A stretch of 64,000 bases of DNA from Butyrivibrio sp. LC3010 (lineage in GTDB: Bacteria > Bacillota > Clostridia > Lachnospirales > Lachnospiraceae), in NCBI RefSeq assembly GCF_000424385.1, contig NZ_AUJU01000016.1:55306-119305 (forward strand), read 5' to 3'. Below are positions 8,435 to 17,856 of the stretch, one piece after another; the stretch's first letter is position 1, and every line of letters starts with the position of its first letter. The notes under the pieces were generated by a model, which was given only the letters and a program-made list of their open reading frames with translations, was not told where the DNA came from and made no database searches. The translations under genes and the position numbers were made by a program.

Positions 8435-10297
8435 ATGATGAAAACAAGTAAAGAAATTGCAGCTGATTGGGGAATATCAGAACGAACTGTTTTGAATTTC
8501 TGCAGGAACGGGAAAATTGAAGGTGCTTATAAGGAAGGAAAGAGATGGCAGATACCGGATGATGCAGTCAGACCGCTAGATGGAAGGGTTACTTCCGGTA
8601 ATTATGTAAAAAGTCATAATAAAAAGCCAAAACCCCTTCCTGTCGGAATATCAGATTATATTCGTGCTCAATCGGAGTACTACTATGTTGATAAAACATT
8701 GATGATCAAAGAGTTTTTGGATGATAAGCCTTTGGTGTCATTGTTTACCAGACCAAGGAGATTTGGTAAGACACTTAATATGGATATGCTAAGGGTATTT
8801 TTTGAGATGAGTCAAGATGATACCAGTGTGTATTTTAAAGACAAGGCAATCTGGAAATGTGGGGAAGCTTATACTAAACATCAGGGTAAGTATCCGGTTA
8901 TCTTTCTTACGTTCAAAGATGTTAAGTTCGATACCTGGAAAGCAACTATAAATAAGATATCCGCTCTTCTTCAGACAGAATTTGCGAGACATTCAGAACT
9001 GGCAGGCAGTGATAAGCTTGCTGCTTTTGAGATAGCTTACTTTGATAAGGTCATGAATGGCAAAGCAAATGAAGTTGAGCTTTCTTCTGCACTGGAAAAC
9101 CTTTCAAGAATGCTCTATAAACATTATGAAATAAATCCTGTAATAATAATAGACGAGTATGATACACCTATTCAGGAAGGATATTCCAAAAACTTCTATG
9201 ATGAAATTATCGGCTTTATGCGTATTTTTTTCTCAGGAGCTTTTAAAGACAATAAGTATCTTTCTTATGGTTTCCTCACAGGCATATTGAGGATTGCACA
9301 GGAAAGCATATTTAGTGGAATGAATAACCTTTCTGTTAATTCTGTTTTGGATGCTGAGTATGACGAATTTTTTGGATTTACTTATCCAGAAATTCATAAA
9401 ATGATGGATTATTACGGAATATTAGATAAAGAAGGCGAGTTAAAAGAATGGTATGATGGCTATAAGTTTGGCGATGAGGAAATATATAATCCATGGTCTG
9501 TAATCAGTTATATTTCTAAGAAATGTGTACCACAGGCATATTGGGTTAACACTGGTAAAAATGAAATACTTGAAGACGTGATGAAAACGGCCTCTGAAGA
9601 TATAAATGAGAAGCTCTTTTCTTTGCTGCAGGGCAACAGAGTTATCGCAAGGATAGATCAGACTACAGTTTACAGGTCCTTGTCGGATGATCCTGCAAAT
9701 ATTTATAGCATACTTTTGGTGGCTGGGTACCTGAAAACGCAAGGGAAAGAATTGCAGGCAGATGGAAGTTACCTTTGCGAGGTAGCTATCCCGAACAGAG
9801 AAATAGCTGCAGTATATAAAAGTGAGATACTTACATATTTGCAGAATGTAGGAGCTATTAGTAAAGCTACTTCAAATATGTTTGCTGAGAGTCTTTATTC
9901 AAATGATATAGATAAGCTTCAAAAGTCTATAGGCGAATATGTATTAAAGTCAGTAAGTTTTTTTGATGCCGGAACAGAGGGATTTTATCATGGACTTATG
10001 CTTGGGCTTATTGCAATGATGGACAATCAGTATATGGTAAAGTCAAATCGTGAATCAGGCTATGGAAGGTACGATGTCAATCTTATACCTAGAAATAAAA
10101 AAATGACAGGGATCATAATGGAACTAAAGTATGAAAAGGGTCTTGATGAAAAGGGACTTAATAAACTGGCAGATGAAGCGCTTAGGCAGATAGATGATAA
10201 AGAATATGTTACTGAGATGAAAGATGAAGGTGTTAGTGATATATTGAAGCTTGGAATGGCCTTCTCTGGAAAAAACGTTGTCATTAAGGCATTGTGA
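8435..10297 (+). CDS. HTH + AAA-ATPase-like + PD-(D/E)XK nuclease-like protein
   Basis: 620 residues in three parts. Residues 1-50 form an excisionase/MerR-like winged helix (SKEIAADWGISERTV, then KIEGAYKEGKRWQIP). Residues about 85-330 are an AAA-ATPase-like domain with a P-loop variant RPRRFGKTL (near residue 106) and a Walker B VIIIDEYDTPI. The C-terminus has the PD-(D/E)XK_9-like nuclease signature, an Asp in RYDVNL and then ExK in IIMELKYEKG. The family (AAA-ATPase_like with DUF1703/PDDEXK_9) is abundant in anaerobic Firmicutes and Bacteroidetes; its role is unknown, with defence or mobile-element origin often suspected. It follows a terminator and has a weak GAGG site. A relative without the HTH lies at 61178. 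Confidence 0.85.
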   Translation: MMKTSKEIAADWGISERTVLNFCRNGKIEGAYKEGKRWQIPDDAVRPLDGRVTSGNYVKSHNKKPKPLPVGISDYIRAQSEYYYVDKTLMIKEFLDDKPLVSLFTRPRRFGKTLNMDMLRVFFEMSQDDTSVYFKDKAIWKCGEAYTKHQGKYPVIFLTFKDVKFDTWKATINKISALLQTEFARHSELAGSDKLAAFEIAYFDKVMNGKANEVELSSALENLSRMLYKHYEINPVIIIDEYDTPIQEGYSKNFYDEIIGFMRIFFSGAFKDNKYLSYGFLTGILRIAQESIFSGMNNLSVNSVLDAEYDEFFGFTYPEIHKMMDYYGILDKEGELKEWYDGYKFGDEEIYNPWSVISYISKKCVPQAYWVNTGKNEILEDVMKTASEDINEKLFSLLQGNRVIARIDQTTVYRSLSDDPANIYSILLVAGYLKTQGKELQADGSYLCEVAIPNREIAAVYKSEILTYLQNVGAISKATSNMFAESLYSNDIDKLQKSIGEYVLKSVSFFDAGTEGFYHGLMLGLIAMMDNQYMVKSNRESGYGRYDVNLIPRNKKMTGIIMELKYEKGLDEKGLNKLADEALRQIDDKEYVTEMKDEGVSDILKLGMAFSGKNVVIKAL

Positions 10298-10437
10298 GAA
10301 TCCCAGGAAGGTTATAGAAAGCTTCTTTATGTGCGAAGAGAGTGTGACAGGCTTTGATTTCATAACGTTAAAATTTCATGGAAACTGTAAAAATAGCAGC
10401 TTTTCTGATATAATTTCAAATGATGTTTATCGTATAA

Positions 10438-10600
10438 GATTCTTGAACGCTTTTTCTTATTGCGTTCAGGAAGTCATAGATTATTGAATTTCTTCAGAAA
10501 TTCGATAATCGTATTGGACCAGTTCCTTGCGAAGCAAGGGGCGTGTCTGGCGAAGCCAGATTTCCGAACGATTTTCCTTGTTATCGTTCGGAAAGTCATA
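10438..10600. repeat. Cluster of short palindromic repeats upstream of cysS
   Basis: The 395-base gap 10298-10692 has no gene but several hairpins. TTCTTGAACGC / GCGTTCAGGAA (10440-10471) and TTCCGAACGAT / ATCGTTCGGAA (10561-10593) are related units, each followed by AAGTCATA. Between them lie an ATT-rich hairpin (10480-10509) and CCTTGC-gaa-GCAAGG (10524-10538). The first unit recurs almost identically at 14164, and the third recurs at 58550. They look like REP-type extragenic palindromes, not a T-box: no T-box TGGNACCGCG motif is visible. Confidence 0.7.
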
Positions 10601-10692
10601 TAAATCAAAATCTATTTAGCTATGCAAGAGTAGTTATTTCTTGCGAGCACCATGAGATTATTTATAAATACTTATTTTCAAGGAGTAGAAAA

Positions 10693-12231
10693 ATGGCCCG
10701 TAAATTTAGCTTTTATAATACTCTTTCAAGAACAATTGAAGAGTTTGTTCCCAATGAAGAAGGCAAGGTGTCCATGTACACCTGTGGCCCTACAGTTTAT
10801 CACTTTGCTCACATCGGTAATATCCGTACATATATCATGCAGGATGCGCTGATCAAGGCTCTTGAATATTGCGGTTACGAAGTTAATCGTGTTATGAACA
10901 TAACCGACGTAGGACATCTTTCATCAGATGCTGACACAGGTGAAGATAAGATGCTTGCAGGTGCTAAGCGTGAGCACAAGACAGTAATGGAGATCGCTGA
11001 TTTTTATACGAAGGCTTTCTTCAAGGATTTTGACGCTGTAGGCAATAAGAGACCTGATACAATAGAGCCTGCAACAAACTGCATCCCTGAATTCATCCAT
11101 ATGATTGAGGTTCTTCTTGAGAAGGGCTTTGCATATGTAGCCGGTGGAAATGTGTATTTTGATACCAGTAAGCTTGAGGATTACTATGTGTTCTCATCTG
11201 CTGTAGAGAAGGAACAGCTGGCAGTAGGTGTCCGCGACGATGTAGAAGAGGACACTGCCAAGAGAAATAAGACAGACTTTGTATTATGGTTTACAAAATC
11301 AAAGTTTGAAGATCAGGCGCTTAAATGGGACAGCCCCTGGGGTGTTGGTTATCCCGGCTGGCACATAGAGTGCTCATGCATCTCCATGAAGCACCTTGGT
11401 GAGTACATCGACATCCACTGCGGCGGTGTTGATAACATTTTCCCTCACCACACCAATGAGATTGCACAGTCCGAGAGTTATCTTGGTCACAGATGGTGCA
11501 AATACTGGTTCCACTCCAATCACTTAAATGACAGAGCAGGAAAAATGAGTAAATCCAAGGGAGCTGTACTTACAGTTTCAGTTCTCAAGGAAAAAGGCTA
11601 TGATCCTCTGGTTTACAGATTCTTCTGCCTCCAGTCACATTACAGAAAGCCTTTGGAATTCTCCTTTGATGTGCTTGATAACACTGTGACTGCTTACAAC
11701 AACCTTGTTAAAAAGGTTGAAGCACTCATTAACTCTGATGATGAGCTCAAGGCTGCAGCCAATGCTTACAAGGCAGCTGCCGAAAAGTCCGCTAAGGATA
11801 ATGCTGAAAACAATGAGAGTATGGCAGCATTCCTTGAAGCAGTAAGAAGCAGCAATGCAATTGACGCTGATGTTAAGAAGGACTTTGAAGATAAATTTGC
11901 AGAAGCAATATCCAATGACCTTAATACATCAATGGCTATCACACTTCTGTACGATATCCTCAAGGCAGATACAAATGCAGCTACTAAGCTCGCTGTAGTT
12001 GACAGCTTTGACAAGGTTCTTTCACTTGATCTTATCGGACATGCGCTCGCTGATGATTCAGCTGATATCGATCCTGAGCTTGAAGCATTCATCAAGGATG
12101 CAATCGAGAGAAGAGCTGCAGCCAAGAAGGCGAAGGACTTCGCAACAGCTGATGCCATCCGTGATGAGCTCCTTGCCAAAGGTGTTGAGATTAAGGATAC
12201 ACGCGAAGGTGTTAAGTGGTCCTTAGTATAA
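10693..12231 (+). CDS. cysS: Cysteine--tRNA ligase
   Basis: Class I aminoacyl-tRNA synthetase of 512 residues that charges tRNA-Cys. It shows HIGN (residues 40-43), KMSKS (284-288), the zinc-ligand Cys31 in TCGPTVY, a Cys in IECS, and the HHTNE motif, followed by the alpha-helical anticodon-binding region (residues 350-512). The ATG at 10693 is chosen because AAGGAGT lies 6 bases before it and CysRS proteins begin like MARKFSFYNTL; the frame is open further upstream only through repeat sequence. Residues about 360-400 contain an Ala/Lys-rich insertion. A bidirectional terminator follows. Confidence 0.97.
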   Translation: MARKFSFYNTLSRTIEEFVPNEEGKVSMYTCGPTVYHFAHIGNIRTYIMQDALIKALEYCGYEVNRVMNITDVGHLSSDADTGEDKMLAGAKREHKTVMEIADFYTKAFFKDFDAVGNKRPDTIEPATNCIPEFIHMIEVLLEKGFAYVAGGNVYFDTSKLEDYYVFSSAVEKEQLAVGVRDDVEEDTAKRNKTDFVLWFTKSKFEDQALKWDSPWGVGYPGWHIECSCISMKHLGEYIDIHCGGVDNIFPHHTNEIAQSESYLGHRWCKYWFHSNHLNDRAGKMSKSKGAVLTVSVLKEKGYDPLVYRFFCLQSHYRKPLEFSFDVLDNTVTAYNNLVKKVEALINSDDELKAAANAYKAAAEKSAKDNAENNESMAAFLEAVRSSNAIDADVKKDFEDKFAEAISNDLNTSMAITLLYDILKADTNAATKLAVVDSFDKVLSLDLIGHALADDSADIDPELEAFIKDAIERRAAAKKAKDFATADAIRDELLAKGVEIKDTREGVKWSLV

Positions 12232-12272
12232 AAATGTATTATTGATTTATAAAGATACTTAAAACTAAAACA

Positions 12273-12320
12273 AACCTCCAGAGTTAGCTGTTTAGCGCAA
12301 ACTCTGGAGGTTGTTTTTTT
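12273..12320. terminator. Bidirectional terminator between cysS and metI
   Basis: AACCTCCAGAGTT at 12273-12285 pairs with AACTCTGGAGGTT at 12300-12312, followed by seven T on the plus strand. The minus strand after the hairpin is also T-rich. It serves the converging cysS (+) and metQNI (-) transcripts. Confidence 0.9.
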
Positions 12321-12350
12321 GGGAATTTTTTTTATACCTTTATAGTGTTT

Positions 12351-12986
12351 TTACGACATCTTTTTATACATGAAGTTACCAAGCATCTGAATAGCCTGAA
12401 CAAAGGCAATCAAAATTATTGAGCATACAATCAGGTAATCGGTCTTGTACTGCTGGTAGCCGTATCTGATGGCAATATCTCCGATACCACCGCCGCCTAC
12501 AGTTCCTGCCATAGCGGAATATCCGATGAGAGATATTATGAGAAGTATGATACCATTTAGCATTCTCGGAATAGATTCTTTTACATAAACTCTCATGAGT
12601 ATCTGGAAATTGGAAGCTCCAAAGGATCTTGCCGCCTCTATAACTCCGGGATTGGTTTCACGAAGCGCACCCTCAAATACTCTTGCTATAAAAGGTATAG
12701 CTGAAATAGTAAGTGGTACAATTGAAGCAGTGGTTCCTATTGACTTACCAACAACCATTCTGGTAAACGGAATTAGTATTACCAGCAAAATAATAAAAGG
12801 AAAGCTTCTGAATACATTTACGATAAAACTCAATATTTCATAAACTATCTTGTTGGGCTTTAGTCCGTCAGGCGCTGTAAGCGTCAATATAATTGCAGGA
12901 ATAAATCCCAGTATTACTGAAAAAAGCGTTGACCAGAAAACCATATACAGCGTCTGGTTAAAAGCTTTTAATATAATATCTGTCAT
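12351..12986 (-). CDS. metI: Methionine ABC transporter permease
   Basis: 211 residues with five or six membrane spans. It carries the ABC-permease coupling (EAA-type) loop around GVIEAARSFGASNFQILMRVYVKESIP, which docks on the ATPase. The length and sequence match MetI of D/L-methionine importers. Its start overlaps the metN stop by 4 bases, so the two are translated together. It is the last gene of metQ-metN-metI, before a bidirectional terminator. Confidence 0.93.
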   Translation of the reverse strand: MTDIILKAFNQTLYMVFWSTLFSVILGFIPAIILTLTAPDGLKPNKIVYEILSFIVNVFRSFPFIILLVILIPFTRMVVGKSIGTTASIVPLTISAIPFIARVFEGALRETNPGVIEAARSFGASNFQILMRVYVKESIPRMLNGIILLIISLIGYSAMAGTVGGGGIGDIAIRYGYQQYKTDYLIVCSIILIAFVQAIQMLGNFMYKKMS

Positions 12987-13957
12987 TTCTTAATAACCTC
13001 CCATGTGACATCATGCTTATCCAGAAAACCGCATACACTGTCAAGATCATCCGGATCAATGTTGAGAACGAGACTACCGTACACATCCTCTCTGAAATCT
13101 TCAAGCTTTGCCCAGCAGATATTGAAATCTCTGTTCAGCTCCCGGCTCATCATGGTAACGATAGGACGCTGATTGCCCTCTCCATAGAAAAAGAGCTTGA
13201 TATTAAGTCCGGTTTCAGGGAGCTTATCGCTCTCTTCTCTAAGGAAATCTCTTATTTCTCTTTCCTTGGGCCATACGAAAAGCTTCTCAGGCTGACCAAC
13301 TGAGAGAACCTTACCATTACTAAGGAATGCTACTTTTTTACAGATTTGTTTAACAACTTCCATCTGGTGAGTAACAACAATGATAGTGATTCCCATTTCT
13401 TTATTTATTTTCTGAAGAAGGGCAAGAATGCCTTTCGTGATTTCAGGATCAAGTGCACTTGTGGCTTCATCACAAAGAAGAAATTCCGGATCAAGAACCA
13501 AAGCTCTTGCTATGGCTACTCGCTGTTTTTGTCCGCCTGACAATTCTCTTGGCTTAGCATGAACCTTTTCCTCAAGACCAACAAGCTTTATCAGTCTGAG
13601 GATTTTCTCTTTTGCTTCAGGGGTATTGGTTTTCATGCCCCAGAATTTCATCGGAAGAGCAACGTTCTGATAAACATCTAGTCTTTCAAGAAGATTAAAG
13701 CCCTGGAAAATCATGCCCATTCTTTTTTGAAGCTGGCGGAGTGCCTTTTTATCACGTAAATTTACTTCCTTACCATCCACTGTGATAAAACCGGAATCAT
13801 AGGATTCAAGACCGTTTATACAACGAAGAAGGGTAGATTTTCCGGCTCCACTTTGACCAATGATACCAAAAATCTCATGATCTTCGATATCTATTGAAAT
13901 TCCTTTTAAAACATCTGTGTTTTCGAAGGATTTTGTAACGTTCTCTATTTTAATCAT
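12983..13957 (-). CDS. metN: Methionine ABC transporter ATP-binding protein
   Basis: 324 residues. Walker A GQSGAGKST (residues 34-42), signature LSGGQKQR, Walker B FLLCDEATSALD and the switch His in VVTHQ are intact. The C-terminal ~90 residues form the NIL domain that binds methionine and causes trans-inhibition in MetN proteins. It is separated from metQ by about 300 bases holding a terminator-like hairpin, which would lower MetN/MetI relative to the binding protein. Confidence 0.95.
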   Translation of the reverse strand: MIKIENVTKSFENTDVLKGISIDIEDHEIFGIIGQSGAGKSTLLRCINGLESYDSGFITVDGKEVNLRDKKALRQLQKRMGMIFQGFNLLERLDVYQNVALPMKFWGMKTNTPEAKEKILRLIKLVGLEEKVHAKPRELSGGQKQRVAIARALVLDPEFLLCDEATSALDPEITKGILALLQKINKEMGITIIVVTHQMEVVKQICKKVAFLSNGKVLSVGQPEKLFVWPKEREIRDFLREESDKLPETGLNIKLFFYGEGNQRPIVTMMSRELNRDFNICWAKLEDFREDVYGSLVLNIDPDDLDSVCGFLDKHDVTWEVIKK

Positions 13958-14055
13958 TATTCATCATCCCTAAAAATACTAATATGATTTATTGTGTAAG
14001 CATTTAACAGTCACACTAAGACATTGTATCATAAATTGCTTTTGTTAAGTACCTT

Positions 14056-14148
14056 ATAAAAAAAGAACTCGCCATAATTACGGTCTTTTCTTATCCTGCG
14101 AAACGAAATCATTCTGCCGGATAAGGATTAATCGAAACTACGGCGAGT
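14056..14148 (-). terminator. Intercistronic terminator-like hairpin between metQ and metN
   Basis: On the minus strand ACTCGCC (14148-14142) pairs with GGCGAGT (14073-14067), with an inner CTTATCC/GGATAAG stem. The hairpin is followed by TCTTTTTTT. It lies downstream of metQ and upstream of metN, and probably gives partial termination so that more MetQ than MetNI is made. Confidence 0.7.
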
Positions 14149-14163
14149 ATGGATTCTGATATA

Positions 14164-14205
14164 GATTCTTGAACGCTTTCTCCTCATTGCGTTCAGGAAG
14201 TCATA
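14164..14205. repeat. REP-like palindrome, second copy of the 10438 unit
   Basis: GATTCTTGAACGC, a loop, and GCGTTCAGGAAGTCATA match the unit at 10438-10478 with only a few loop differences. It is located after metQ in the metQ-metN gap, in the same plus-strand orientation as the first. Confidence 0.75.
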
Positions 14206-14263
14206 AAAGTCTAAAGCATTCAGATATACTCACATATATGACAGCTTAGATATTCCGTACAGA

Positions 14264-15301
14264 TTACTGAGCATCTGTGAATGAAGGAATAACAGCTCCT
14301 TTGTAAGTATCCTCGATGTAAGCCTTAACTTCATCTGACTGAAGAGCATTTACAAGAGCCTTGATCTTTGCTGAATCTTCATTGCCCTGCTTAACAACAA
14401 GGAAGTTTGTTCTCTTAAGTGTTGTCTCATCATCGAATTCCTCGATATCAAGTGCAGGATGTGAATCCGGAAGACCTGCTTCAAGAGCATAGTTACCATT
14501 GATTGTAGCTGCATCAAGATCAGGCAGTGAGAGAGGAAGTGAAGCAGCCTCAAGAGGTGTGATTACATAACCGTGAGGGTTAGCTTCTGCATCATTTGTA
14601 AGTGAATCCTCTGTATAGTTTTCATCAGTGCCATAGTCGCCCTTTGATGTAAGCAGTCCCTTCTGAACAAGAAGATCAATTCCGCGCTCTGCGTTATCGG
14701 GATCGTTCGGGATACCGATTGAAGCACCGTCCGGGATATCAGCGATTGACTCATATTTTTCTGAGTAGATGCCCATGGGTTCAATGTGAACGCCTGCTAC
14801 AGCTGTGAGGTGAAGGCCTGCATCTTCATTCTGCTGATTCATATAACCAAGTGTCTGGAAATAGTTGGCATCAAGTTCGCCTTCTTCAAGTGATGTGTTG
14901 GGAAGTACGTAGTCGTTGAATACTACAGTTTCAAGTTCCCAGCCGTCCTTTGCAAGAACGTCCTTCAGGATGTTATCAAGGATCTCTGCGTGAGGAACGG
15001 GTGTTGCACCAACAGTGATCTTGTTATCTCCATCTTCAGGAGTAACAGCTTCTGCATCGTTTGATTCTTCAGCTTCTTCTGTTGTCTCTTCAGCAGCTGC
15101 TTCTGATTCCTCAGCTTCTTCAGCTTCAGCTTCTGTGGACTCAGCTTCTGCAGCAGTATCTTCTGTAGATTCTTCAGCAGCCGCAGTTTCTGTAGATGCT
15201 TCAGCAGCTGAATCTGCGCTGCTTGTAGAACCACCGCAACCTGCAAGAACGCCTAATGTCAGAGTGCTTGATAAAACAATACTAAGTAACTTCTTTTTCA
15301 T
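14264..15301 (-). CDS. metQ: Methionine-binding lipoprotein
   Basis: 345 residues, NLPA/MetQ family, the external binding protein of the MetNI importer. The signal peptide ends at the lipobox LAGC (Cys at residue 22). An unusually long tether of about 70 residues (Ala, Glu, Ser, Thr repeats) precedes the domain, which starts at ITVGATPVPHAEIL. Family landmarks include ANYFQTLGYMN and IGIPNDPDNAERGI. Residues near the C-terminus (LKRTNFLVVKQGNEDS) are also typical. GAGGAGG lies just before the ATG. It heads the operon and has a clear promoter at 15357-15385. Confidence 0.93.
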   Translation of the reverse strand: MKKKLLSIVLSSTLTLGVLAGCGGSTSSADSAAEASTETAAAEESTEDTAAEAESTEAEAEEAEESEAAAEETTEEAEESNDAEAVTPEDGDNKITVGATPVPHAEILDNILKDVLAKDGWELETVVFNDYVLPNTSLEEGELDANYFQTLGYMNQQNEDAGLHLTAVAGVHIEPMGIYSEKYESIADIPDGASIGIPNDPDNAERGIDLLVQKGLLTSKGDYGTDENYTEDSLTNDAEANPHGYVITPLEAASLPLSLPDLDAATINGNYALEAGLPDSHPALDIEEFDDETTLKRTNFLVVKQGNEDSAKIKALVNALQSDEVKAYIEDTYKGAVIPSFTDAQ

Positions 15302-15356
15302 AATATTTTCCTCCTCTTAGCCTCTCTTGTTAAGAGCGACTTTATTTATAGGTGAT

Positions 15357-15385
15357 ATAATATACCACTTTTTTTTATTGCGCAA
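15357..15385 (-). promoter_or_regulatory. Promoter of metQ
   Basis: On the minus strand, TTGCGC (15385-15380), a 17-base spacer and TATTAT (15362-15357) form a sigma-A-type promoter. The leader to the ATG is only about 50 bases, too short for a SAM riboswitch, although it contains a small CTCTT/AAGAG hairpin next to the ribosome binding site. Confidence 0.6.
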
Positions 15386-15525
15386 ACAAAAATGACGTTT
15401 TTTCGCATAAGAAAAAGTTATCGCAAGCGAAAGGGGAATTAATAATTTTTACTATCTATGTTTATAAAAAGATTATTATTACGTGAAATATATTATGATA
15501 ATATGATAAGTAGAGGGATGTGCTT

Positions 15526-17841
15526 ATGAGTAATAAACGGAAAGTCTTAATTGGCATATGTGCATTATCTTATTTGATTACAATTATAGCAACGTTTATA
15601 GGCAGTCAATTCGTAACAGAGCTGATGGCAATAGTAACGGTGCTTTTGATATTCACTGGTCTGATGTCCTATATTAAATATCTTGGGCCGCATAAGTTTT
15701 CTACAACTTGCATGGGGCTGGGTTTTTTGTGCATTGCATTAGGATATATCTATCGATTCGTTAATCATTTTGTTGCAAATATTGAAGCTTTTTATTTTAT
15801 ATGGGGAATAATATACCTGATGCCAAGCGTGTTTTTTGCACTTAATGAAACCACGTTTATGCTCTATAAATTAAAAGGCAGAAAACGTGATATTTCACAT
15901 CTGTTTTCTAATTGTTTTGCCGTATCTATAGTTGGTTATGTGCTCATATACAAATTTTTCTCTGCAGCAGTTGGGAGTATTGAGACTTCTGCCCAGGTTC
16001 ATTATCTGCTATTTATTTTCCTTGCTTTCTTTGTTGTGATGATGGGAGTACAGACTTTCTACCTGGTGGGAGAGGAGAATATAAAAAGAGGCACGCTTCT
16101 TACCACAATTGCCATGCTGATCTATGAGCTGATGGATATTCAATATATCTATCTGGTAGCCATAGGAAAAGATCCGGAAAACTATTTTGAAGACCTGGTT
16201 TATATGCTGACACTTATCGTAATGACGATGGGAATAGCAATACAGGTTCACAAGAAATACTATTTTGAATTTCAACACTGGGACTATACTGAGAAATCTA
16301 CGAGGTTAAGGGTCCTTATTTCGGCTGTGGTTTTGATTATTACAGGATTTGCAGCATATTATGAATATCTTTCTTATACGGAAGCCAACTATATAGTAAT
16401 AGTGCTGATGGCATATATGATAATGACATATATTTTAAGGACAGACAGCCTTACTGATGAGCTTTTGGATAAAGAAAAAAAGCAGAATATTATTCTTGAG
16501 GAAAAGGTTGAGGAGCAGACTAAAAATCTTATTGAGGTAAATAAAAAGCTTGAACTGCTCTCTTCCACAGATATGCTCACAGGTCTTTACAACAGGTGGT
16601 ATGCGGGAATTTTCCTGGATGATATCGTTATTAAATATAAGAATACAGGTAAGAAGTTTGCTCTTTTTGTAATTGATTTAAATCTCTTTAAACCTATAAA
16701 TGATACATACGGTCATGAGATGGGAGATAAGGTCCTGGAAGAATTCGGGAACCGTATGAGAGAGCTGCCGGATGAATATACGTCCTTCAGGATGGGCGGA
16801 GATGAGTTTTTGATCTTCTACAGGATTGGAGAGAAGGTTGAAAATCTGAATTCTATTGCGGAAAAGCTACAAACACTTTTCAATACACCGGTAAGACAGG
16901 ATACTTATGTTTTCAATTTGTCAGCCAGCATTGGAATTTCAATATACCCGCAGGATTCAGTAGTTATAGAAGATCTTCTTCAGTATGCAGATACTGCCAT
17001 GTATTCTGTAAAGCAGAGCGGACATAAGGATGGTTATAAATATTTTAACAGCGGCCTTATAACGCTTATTTCAGCTAAGGCTGCTATTGAAGAGCGGCTA
17101 AGAACTGCAACTCCTGAGGGAGATTTTATTCTGTACTATCAGCCTCAGGTGAATATAAAAACGGGAGAAATCATCGGTGCAGAAGTATTTCCTCATTTAA
17201 AGGGTGTGATGGAGGATATATCACCATCAGAGATAATTCCCGTGGCAGAAGAATGCGGATTTATGAGTAAGCTTGGAATTTGGATCATATATACAGCGCT
17301 GAATCAGATTTCAAAATGGAATAAAAACTACAATAAGGCGATTTCATTGACCATAAATCTTTCGCCGCTGCAGCTAATAGATGAAGAATATGCTTCTGCT
17401 TTGAAAAGAGCAACAGAGCTGCTTGAGTTTTCGCCTTCCATGGTGACACTTGATGTCTCGAATGCTGTTATTATGGGGGCTGCCAGCTCTGCAAAGCATG
17501 CCATGAAGGAACTGCATGAAGAGGGATATATGCTGTCTCTTAATGATTTTGGAGGCGGAGATATCAACCTTTCATATATACATGACTGTGATTTTTACGG
17601 ACTTAAGCTTTCCAGATCATTGGTTAAGGAGGCTGAGAATGATACAAAGGCAAAGGTGCTTATAAATGCGATTATGGCCTTTGCAGAACAAATGGGAATC
17701 GTGATAACTGCTGTCGGAATAGAGAATAAGGAACAGTCAGAAAGCATGAAGGAGCTGGGGATTTATCAGCATCAGGGTTATTTTTATGGAAGGCCTATGA
17801 ACGCTGAGAGCTTTGAAGCTATACTAAAGGGAGTCAGATGA
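15526..17841 (+). CDS. Membrane GGDEF protein with degenerate EAL domain
   Basis: 771 residues. About eight membrane spans (residues 1-305) are followed by a coiled-coil linker and a GGDEF diguanylate cyclase domain with an intact GGDEF active site (residues 424-428), so it can probably make cyclic di-GMP. The C-terminal EAL-like domain starts near residue 525 but has lost key residues: the EAL signature reads AEVF, DDFG reads NDFG, and the Lys-x-Asp motif reads KLSR. It is therefore probably not a phosphodiesterase and may sense c-di-GMP or GTP. The start 15526 is preferred over a GTG six bases upstream, because AGAGGG then has proper spacing. Confidence 0.88.
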   Translation: MSNKRKVLIGICALSYLITIIATFIGSQFVTELMAIVTVLLIFTGLMSYIKYLGPHKFSTTCMGLGFLCIALGYIYRFVNHFVANIEAFYFIWGIIYLMPSVFFALNETTFMLYKLKGRKRDISHLFSNCFAVSIVGYVLIYKFFSAAVGSIETSAQVHYLLFIFLAFFVVMMGVQTFYLVGEENIKRGTLLTTIAMLIYELMDIQYIYLVAIGKDPENYFEDLVYMLTLIVMTMGIAIQVHKKYYFEFQHWDYTEKSTRLRVLISAVVLIITGFAAYYEYLSYTEANYIVIVLMAYMIMTYILRTDSLTDELLDKEKKQNIILEEKVEEQTKNLIEVNKKLELLSSTDMLTGLYNRWYAGIFLDDIVIKYKNTGKKFALFVIDLNLFKPINDTYGHEMGDKVLEEFGNRMRELPDEYTSFRMGGDEFLIFYRIGEKVENLNSIAEKLQTLFNTPVRQDTYVFNLSASIGISIYPQDSVVIEDLLQYADTAMYSVKQSGHKDGYKYFNSGLITLISAKAAIEERLRTATPEGDFILYYQPQVNIKTGEIIGAEVFPHLKGVMEDISPSEIIPVAEECGFMSKLGIWIIYTALNQISKWNKNYNKAISLTINLSPLQLIDEEYASALKRATELLEFSPSMVTLDVSNAVIMGAASSAKHAMKELHEEGYMLSLNDFGGGDINLSYIHDCDFYGLKLSRSLVKEAENDTKAKVLINAIMAFAEQMGIVITAVGIENKEQSESMKELGIYQHQGYFYGRPMNAESFEAILKGVR

Positions 17842-17856
17842 AGAATCCTATATTAG

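Noticed and set aside
10251..10487. 78-codon plus-strand ORF after the ATPase gene
   Set aside because: It lies partly within the end of the ATPase gene and runs into palindromic repeats; no ribosome binding site.
10298..10692. T-box leader for cysS
   Set aside because: No T-box core sequence or specifier stem; the hairpins match repeats found elsewhere in the window.
15302..15360. SAM riboswitch before metQ
   Set aside because: AACAAGAGAGGC resembles part of an S-box, but the leader is only about 50 bases and lacks the remaining conserved helices.
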